Positions 14,785-18,325 of a stretch of DNA of 18,325 bases are shown here, piece after piece (position 1 is the first letter of the stretch; the number at the start of each line of letters is the position of its first letter). The translations under genes were made by a program, and so were the position numbers. This DNA comes from CAIQOK01 sp043781315 (GTDB lineage: Bacteria > Verrucomicrobiota > Verrucomicrobiia > Limisphaerales > CAIQOK01): assembly GCA_043781315.1 (NCBI GenBank), contig JAYWBR010000135.1, positions 1 through 18,325 of the forward strand, read 5' to 3'. Under the pieces are notes generated by a model. That model was not told the origin of the DNA and ran no database searches. It saw only the letters and a program-made list of their open reading frames with translations.

Positions 14785-16317
14785 ATGTTAGCCTGGACGA
14801 TCTACATTTCATTTTTTGGCGTGCTGGTGCTGATGCTCTTGCCCAAGGGCAATGCCCGCGCGGCCCGCGCGGTGGCGATGCTTTCGGCATTGGCGGGTCT
14901 GGCGGTTGCGCTGGCGGGCTTTTTCCAATTCAAGGCGGGGGAAATTCTAACCGTGGCTAGGCTGCCGTGGGTTCCTTCACTCGGCCTTGAATATCATCTC
15001 GCGGCGGACGGGATCAGTCTGACGCTGGTGTTGCTCACGGGGCTGGCGGCGGTGGGTGGAATTCTTTTCTCCTGGAACATCGAGCAGCGCGCGAAGGAGT
15101 TTTTCGCGTTCTACCTGGCGCTGATCGGCGGCGTATATGGCGTGTTCCTCAGTTTCGATTTGTTCCTGCTGTTCGTGTTTTACGAAATCGCCATTGTGCC
15201 AAAGTATTTCATCATCGCGATCTGGGGTTCGACGCGGAAGGAATACGGCGCGATGAAGCTGGCGCTCTACTCATTCATCGGCAGCGCGATGGTGCTGATC
15301 GGCTTGATCGCGGCGTATGTCGTCTCAGGCGCGCACAGTTTCAATGTGCTGGAGTTGGCGAAGTATCCGTTCCCGCACAGCTTCCAGATGTGGGCGTTCC
15401 CGCTAGTGTTCGTGGGCTTCGCGATTCTCGCGGGCATGTGGCCGTTCCACACCTGGGCGCCGACCGGTCACGTCGCCGCGCCGACGGCGGCTTCGATGTT
15501 GCTCGCGGGCGTGGTCATGAAGCTCGGTGCGTACGGCTGCCTGCGCGTGGCGATGACGGTGTTCCCACAGGGATTGGATGATTGGGGTTTTGGATTGATG
15601 GGTTTGCACTCCTGGCGGGAGGTGTTCGCGATGCTGGCGGTCATCGGGATTGTCTATGGCGCGATGGTGGCGCTGGTGCAGAAGGATTTTAAATTCGTCA
15701 TTGGCTATTCGAGCGTGAGTCACATGGGCTTCGTGCTGCTAGGTTTGATGACGCTGAACACAATTGGCCTGAGCGGTGCGGTGTTGCAGATGTTTTCGCA
15801 TGGCATCATTGCGGGACTGCTCTTCGCGGTGGTGGGGCGGATGGTTTATGAGCGGACGCACACGCGCGAACTTTCCAAGCTGGAAGGCATGGGACTGGCG
15901 AAGGCGATGCCGTTTGCGGCGGTGACGTTCGTGATCGCGAGCGTGGCTTCGATGGGCTTGCCGGGCTTCAGCGGATTTGTGGCGGAGTTGCAGGTGATCA
16001 TTGGGGCGTGGAAAGCATTCCCGACGCTGGCGGTGATTTCCGGGCTGGGGATTTTAATCGGCGTGGCTTACACGTTGCGCGTTTTGCAGAAGGCATTTTT
16101 CGGAGAAGCGAAAACGGAAGCGCACGAAGAGGAACATGCCGGTTCGGAGGCCGGCGCTCCGATGGAACCTATTTCCATTCCCGAACGCATCGGCGCGGTG
16201 ATGCTGATTGGCGTGTCGTTGCTCATCGGACTTTTCCCGCGCCTGCTGCTGGATGTGATTGTGCCGAGTTTTGATTCCCCGTTGTTCGACTGGCTGCGGA
16301 AGGGAGGTGTCCAATGA
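14785..16317 (+). CDS. nuoM: Second NuoM paralogue (fourth antiporter-like subunit)
   Basis: A 510-residue NuoM-family protein clearly different from the first copy. It keeps the TM5 glutamate (E134 in FVFYEIAIVPKYF), the PFHTWAP motif (220-226), a TM8 lysine (K246 in GVVMKLGAYG) and the TM12 glutamate (E401 in GFSGFVAELQV). It lacks the TM7 lysine: in GFAILAGMWPFHTW, L215 stands where NuoM has K247. An acidic loop (TEAHEEEHAGSEAG) follows the FFGEAK segment near 430. The ATG at 14785 is one base after the first nuoM stop, so the two are surely co-expressed. With NuoL, M and N it would give a complex I with four antiporter-like modules. Other possible roles, such as a regulator or a subunit of a second complex, are less likely given its place in the operon. 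Confidence 0.95.
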   Translation: MLAWTIYISFFGVLVLMLLPKGNARAARAVAMLSALAGLAVALAGFFQFKAGEILTVARLPWVPSLGLEYHLAADGISLTLVLLTGLAAVGGILFSWNIEQRAKEFFAFYLALIGGVYGVFLSFDLFLLFVFYEIAIVPKYFIIAIWGSTRKEYGAMKLALYSFIGSAMVLIGLIAAYVVSGAHSFNVLELAKYPFPHSFQMWAFPLVFVGFAILAGMWPFHTWAPTGHVAAPTAASMLLAGVVMKLGAYGCLRVAMTVFPQGLDDWGFGLMGLHSWREVFAMLAVIGIVYGAMVALVQKDFKFVIGYSSVSHMGFVLLGLMTLNTIGLSGAVLQMFSHGIIAGLLFAVVGRMVYERTHTRELSKLEGMGLAKAMPFAAVTFVIASVASMGLPGFSGFVAELQVIIGAWKAFPTLAVISGLGILIGVAYTLRVLQKAFFGEAKTEAHEEEHAGSEAGAPMEPISIPERIGAVMLIGVSLLIGLFPRLLLDVIVPSFDSPLFDWLRKGGVQ

Positions 16318-16350
16318 TTTACGATTTACGATTTACGATTTACGATTTGG
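16316..16350. repeat. GATTTAC heptamer array between nuoM2 and nuoN
   Basis: Four perfect tandem copies of GATTTAC (16316-16343) plus a fifth variant, GATTTGG (16344-16350). The first unit overlaps the TGA stop of the second nuoM. Unlike the arrays at other junctions, no reverse-complement partner follows in the 64 bases before nuoN, so it cannot form the same hairpin. Confidence 0.85.
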
Positions 16351-16414
16351 GACTCCGCCTTGACGTTCTTGGTTGTTTCAGAGCCTGTTCTTCTTCCGAA
16401 AGGACGGCAAAACC

Positions 16415-17902
16415 ATGAACTACCTCGAACTGCTTCGTTGCGCCGCGCCGGAAACCATCGTGGTGCTCACCGCGCTGGCGGTGCTGGCGATTGACCTGAT
16501 TTCGATGCGCGGAATGGAGACGCGGCTGCGGTTTGTCATCGGCGGGATGATTGCCTGCGTGGGTTGCGCGGCGGCCATAGTGTGGATGGTCATCATGCCG
16601 GAAACTGTCGGGTCGTTGGGCGGCATGTTGGTGATGGATCCGCTCACCCAGTTCGTCAAAATTGCCCTGCTGGTGCTGACGATCTTCACGGTTTTGATTT
16701 CGATGGATGCCACTTTCACCGACCACATTGGCGAATACCTCGCGCTGATTTTGTTGGCGACAGTGGGCATGATGTTCCTCGTCAGCGCCGAGGATGTTCT
16801 GATGATCTTCGTCTCGCTTGAATTGACGAGCCTGTCGCTCTACATCCTGACGGCGTTCAACAAGCACAACATCAAGTCCGCCGAGGCTGCGTTGAAATAC
16901 TTTTTGTTCGGCGGTATGTCGGCGGCGTTCATGTTGTTTGGGTTGAGTTTCATTTACGGCCTGACCGGTTCTACCAACCTGCATCAGATCGCGGCGGCAC
17001 TGGCGGGCAAGGGGCTTGACCCGCTGCTCGTGGTCGCGCTGGTGATGACGGTGATCGGATTTGGGTTCAAAGTCGCCGCCGTGCCGTTTCATCTCTGGGC
17101 ACCGGACGCCTACGAAGGTGCACCGACGCCGAGCGCGGCGTTCATCGCGTCCGGCTCGAAGGTCGCGAGCTTCTTCATCGCCGCCAAAGTGATGATGATC
17201 GGATTTGCCGGCGCAGAAGGCAGCGCGGCGTATCACGGATTTTCTGCGGGCTGGGTGCCGGTGCTGGCGATTGGCGCGGCGCTTTCGATGATCCTCGGCA
17301 ACTTCGTCGCCATCGTGCAAAGCAGCGTGAAGCGGCTGCTGGCGTATTCGGCGATCGCGCACGCGGGTTACATGCTGCTGGCCGTGCTGGCGAATGACAA
17401 ACCCGCCGTGGCTGCGCTGATTTTTTATGCGGTGACGTACGGGCTGACCACCATCGGCGCGTTCGGTGTGGTGGCGGTGGTCGAGGCCGGGGCAGGGGAC
17501 GACAAGCTCTCGAGCTTCTCTGGATTAAGCAGGCGCGCGCCGGTGGTGGCGTTTTGCATGATGATTTTCATGCTGTCGTTGGCGGGGATTCCGCCGCTCG
17601 TGGGATTCTTCGGAAAGTTTTATCTGTTTGCTTCCGTGTTGAAAGCCGGTGGAACTGGGCTGGGCTTGCTGTGGCTGGTGATTCTGGCCATCGCGATGAG
17701 TGCGGTGTCGTTTTACTACTACCTCAAAGTGCTGAAGCAAATCTACGTGGTGCCGGCGGCAGCCGACGCGGGCATTTTCAAGGTGTCGCTGCTCAGTCAA
17801 GTTGTGCTGGGCGTGCTGGCCGCGTTGGTTTTTTTGCTGGGCTGCTGGCCGGACTTGGTGCTGCACTCGTTGCAACAATGTCTGGCGGCGATGGGGAAAT
17901 AA
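16415..17902 (+). CDS. nuoN: NADH-quinone oxidoreductase subunit N
   Basis: A 495-residue antiporter-like pump next to NuoK in the membrane arm, with about 14 hydrophobic segments. Charged residues of the proton path are present: E136 in FVSLELTSLSLYIL, K219 in GFGFKVAAVPFHLWAPDAYE and K401 in VGFFGKFYLFASVLK. The segment EAALKYFLFGGMSAAFMLFG followed by YGLTGSTNL is typical of NuoN. The ATG at 16415 begins the family N-terminus (NYLELLRCAAPE) with AGGA at 16401-16404 upstream; an in-frame TTG at 16373 is not needed. It is the last recognised gene of the operon. Confidence 0.96.
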   Translation: MNYLELLRCAAPETIVVLTALAVLAIDLISMRGMETRLRFVIGGMIACVGCAAAIVWMVIMPETVGSLGGMLVMDPLTQFVKIALLVLTIFTVLISMDATFTDHIGEYLALILLATVGMMFLVSAEDVLMIFVSLELTSLSLYILTAFNKHNIKSAEAALKYFLFGGMSAAFMLFGLSFIYGLTGSTNLHQIAAALAGKGLDPLLVVALVMTVIGFGFKVAAVPFHLWAPDAYEGAPTPSAAFIASGSKVASFFIAAKVMMIGFAGAEGSAAYHGFSAGWVPVLAIGAALSMILGNFVAIVQSSVKRLLAYSAIAHAGYMLLAVLANDKPAVAALIFYAVTYGLTTIGAFGVVAVVEAGAGDDKLSSFSGLSRRAPVVAFCMMIFMLSLAGIPPLVGFFGKFYLFASVLKAGGTGLGLLWLVILAIAMSAVSFYYYLKVLKQIYVVPAAADAGIFKVSLLSQVVLGVLAALVFLLGCWPDLVLHSLQQCLAAMGK

Positions 17903-17924
17903 TTCCAAGTGGTGTCAATTTGAT

Positions 17925-17974
17925 GTAGCGTCGAGCCTGTGGCTCGACGAATCGGCACACAGCGCCGACACTAC
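17925..17974. repeat. Palindromic repeat downstream of nuoN
   Basis: The 50-bp element has ends GTAGCGTCG (17925-17933) and CGACACTAC (17966-17974) that are reverse complements except for one base. It contains an inner perfect hairpin, GTCGAGCC-TGT-GGCTCGAC (17930-17948). The GTAG...CTAC ends recall the palindrome at 2777-2843. It could end or stabilise the nuo transcript, but no T-run follows, so a classical intrinsic terminator is not supported. Confidence 0.65.
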
Positions 17975-18079
17975 CCGCAAAGTTGGTGGCGGTTATTCTA
18001 GGGTTAACAAGTGGGGACGGGTTGCCGATGTAGAAACGGTGACTGGTTCGACCCAGGCTGGACTCCGTAGCGCGATCTT

Positions 18080-18325
18080 ATGATACTTAAAAAATTCTCC
18101 CGCCAATGGGCTTGGTTGGCCGCAGTTTTCTTCACGGCGACGGCGCTGGCCGGGCCGCACAAATTGCGCGTGACGGATCGGGTGCTCGCCGAATCGCTGG
18201 TGGCGCAGGGTGGTCGCGTGCTGGCGGATTACCAAGGTTTCCAACTGATCGAAGTCGCCGCGTTGCCGTCGGCCAAAATTCTCGGCGACCACCGCGTCCA
18301 AGTCATGGATCACTTCGACACGCTC
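18080..18325 (+). CDS. N-terminus of a secreted protein, cut by the window edge
   Basis: The frame opens at ATG 18080 and stays open for 82 codons to the end of the window. The first 25 residues (MILKKFSRQWAWLAAVFFTA then TALAG) form a typical Sec signal peptide with a basic start, a hydrophobic core and an Ala-rich cleavage region. The mature part begins GPHKLRVTDRVLAESLVAQG and continues with GGRVLADYQGFQLIEVAALP. This looks like the start of a large exported protein, perhaps a protease propeptide of the kind seen before secreted subtilisin-like enzymes, but I cannot identify the family from this piece. It lies 177 bp after nuoN, across a palindrome, and is probably a separate transcription unit. 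Confidence 0.7.
   Translation, partial: MILKKFSRQWAWLAAVFFTATALAGPHKLRVTDRVLAESLVAQGGRVLADYQGFQLIEVAALPSAKILGDHRVQVMDHFDTL

Noticed and set aside
17925..17974. Intrinsic terminator for the nuo operon
   Set aside because: The inner stem is good but no run of T follows it; I list it only as a palindromic repeat.

Overview
The window is a piece of a GC-rich bacterial chromosome dominated by one long operon for respiratory complex I (NADH:quinone oxidoreductase, nuo), on the plus strand from about 4467 to 17902. The most likely source is a Verrucomicrobiota bacterium of the Pedosphaera/Limisphaerales kind. That rests on my memory of similar intergenic palindromes (beginning GTAGCGGCG) and short tandem repeats in such genomes, so it is an inference and not a proof.

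Layout. 1-838: the 3' part of an IS3-type transposase gene (minus strand) whose 5' end is missing. 882-1247: a small thioredoxin-like [2Fe-2S] ferredoxin (plus). 1252-2688: a membrane-anchored LysM protein (minus), tail-to-tail with the ferredoxin. 2777-2843: a perfect 26-bp palindrome. 2854-4140: a CPA2 cation:proton antiporter (minus), divergent from the nuo operon. 4141-4466: the divergent control region, with a large hairpin. 4467-17902: nuoA, B, C, D, I, H, J, K, then a ribbon-helix-helix/PIN toxin-antitoxin pair, then nuoL, M, a second M, and N. 17925-17974: another palindromic repeat. 18080-18325: the start of a secreted protein cut by the window edge.

The operon is unusual in several ways. 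It has four antiporter-like subunits (L, M, M2, N) instead of three. NuoL is long (707 residues), and by comparison with remembered NuoL proteins its C-terminal lateral-helix region is about 25-30 residues longer. This is the signature of the known variant complex I with an extra proton-pumping module. The second NuoM lacks the usual TM7 lysine. nuoE, nuoF and nuoG, the NADH-oxidising module, are not in the cluster, and nuoI precedes nuoH. NADH module genes would have to lie elsewhere, or a different donor such as ferredoxin feeds the complex.

A toxin-antitoxin pair sits inside the operon between nuoK and nuoL. It is preceded by a decayed 81-bp copy of the nuoL 5' end (68 of 81 bases identical). 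All junctions in this block overlap or nearly touch: fragment/antitoxin ATGA, antitoxin/toxin ATGA, toxin/nuoL 1 nt. The genes of the operon fall into tightly packed blocks (A-B, C-D, I-H, L-M-M2). The D/I, H/J, J/K and K/L-fragment junctions instead carry inverted arrays of short tandem units, different in sequence at each junction but similar in architecture. M2/N carries an unpaired heptamer array.
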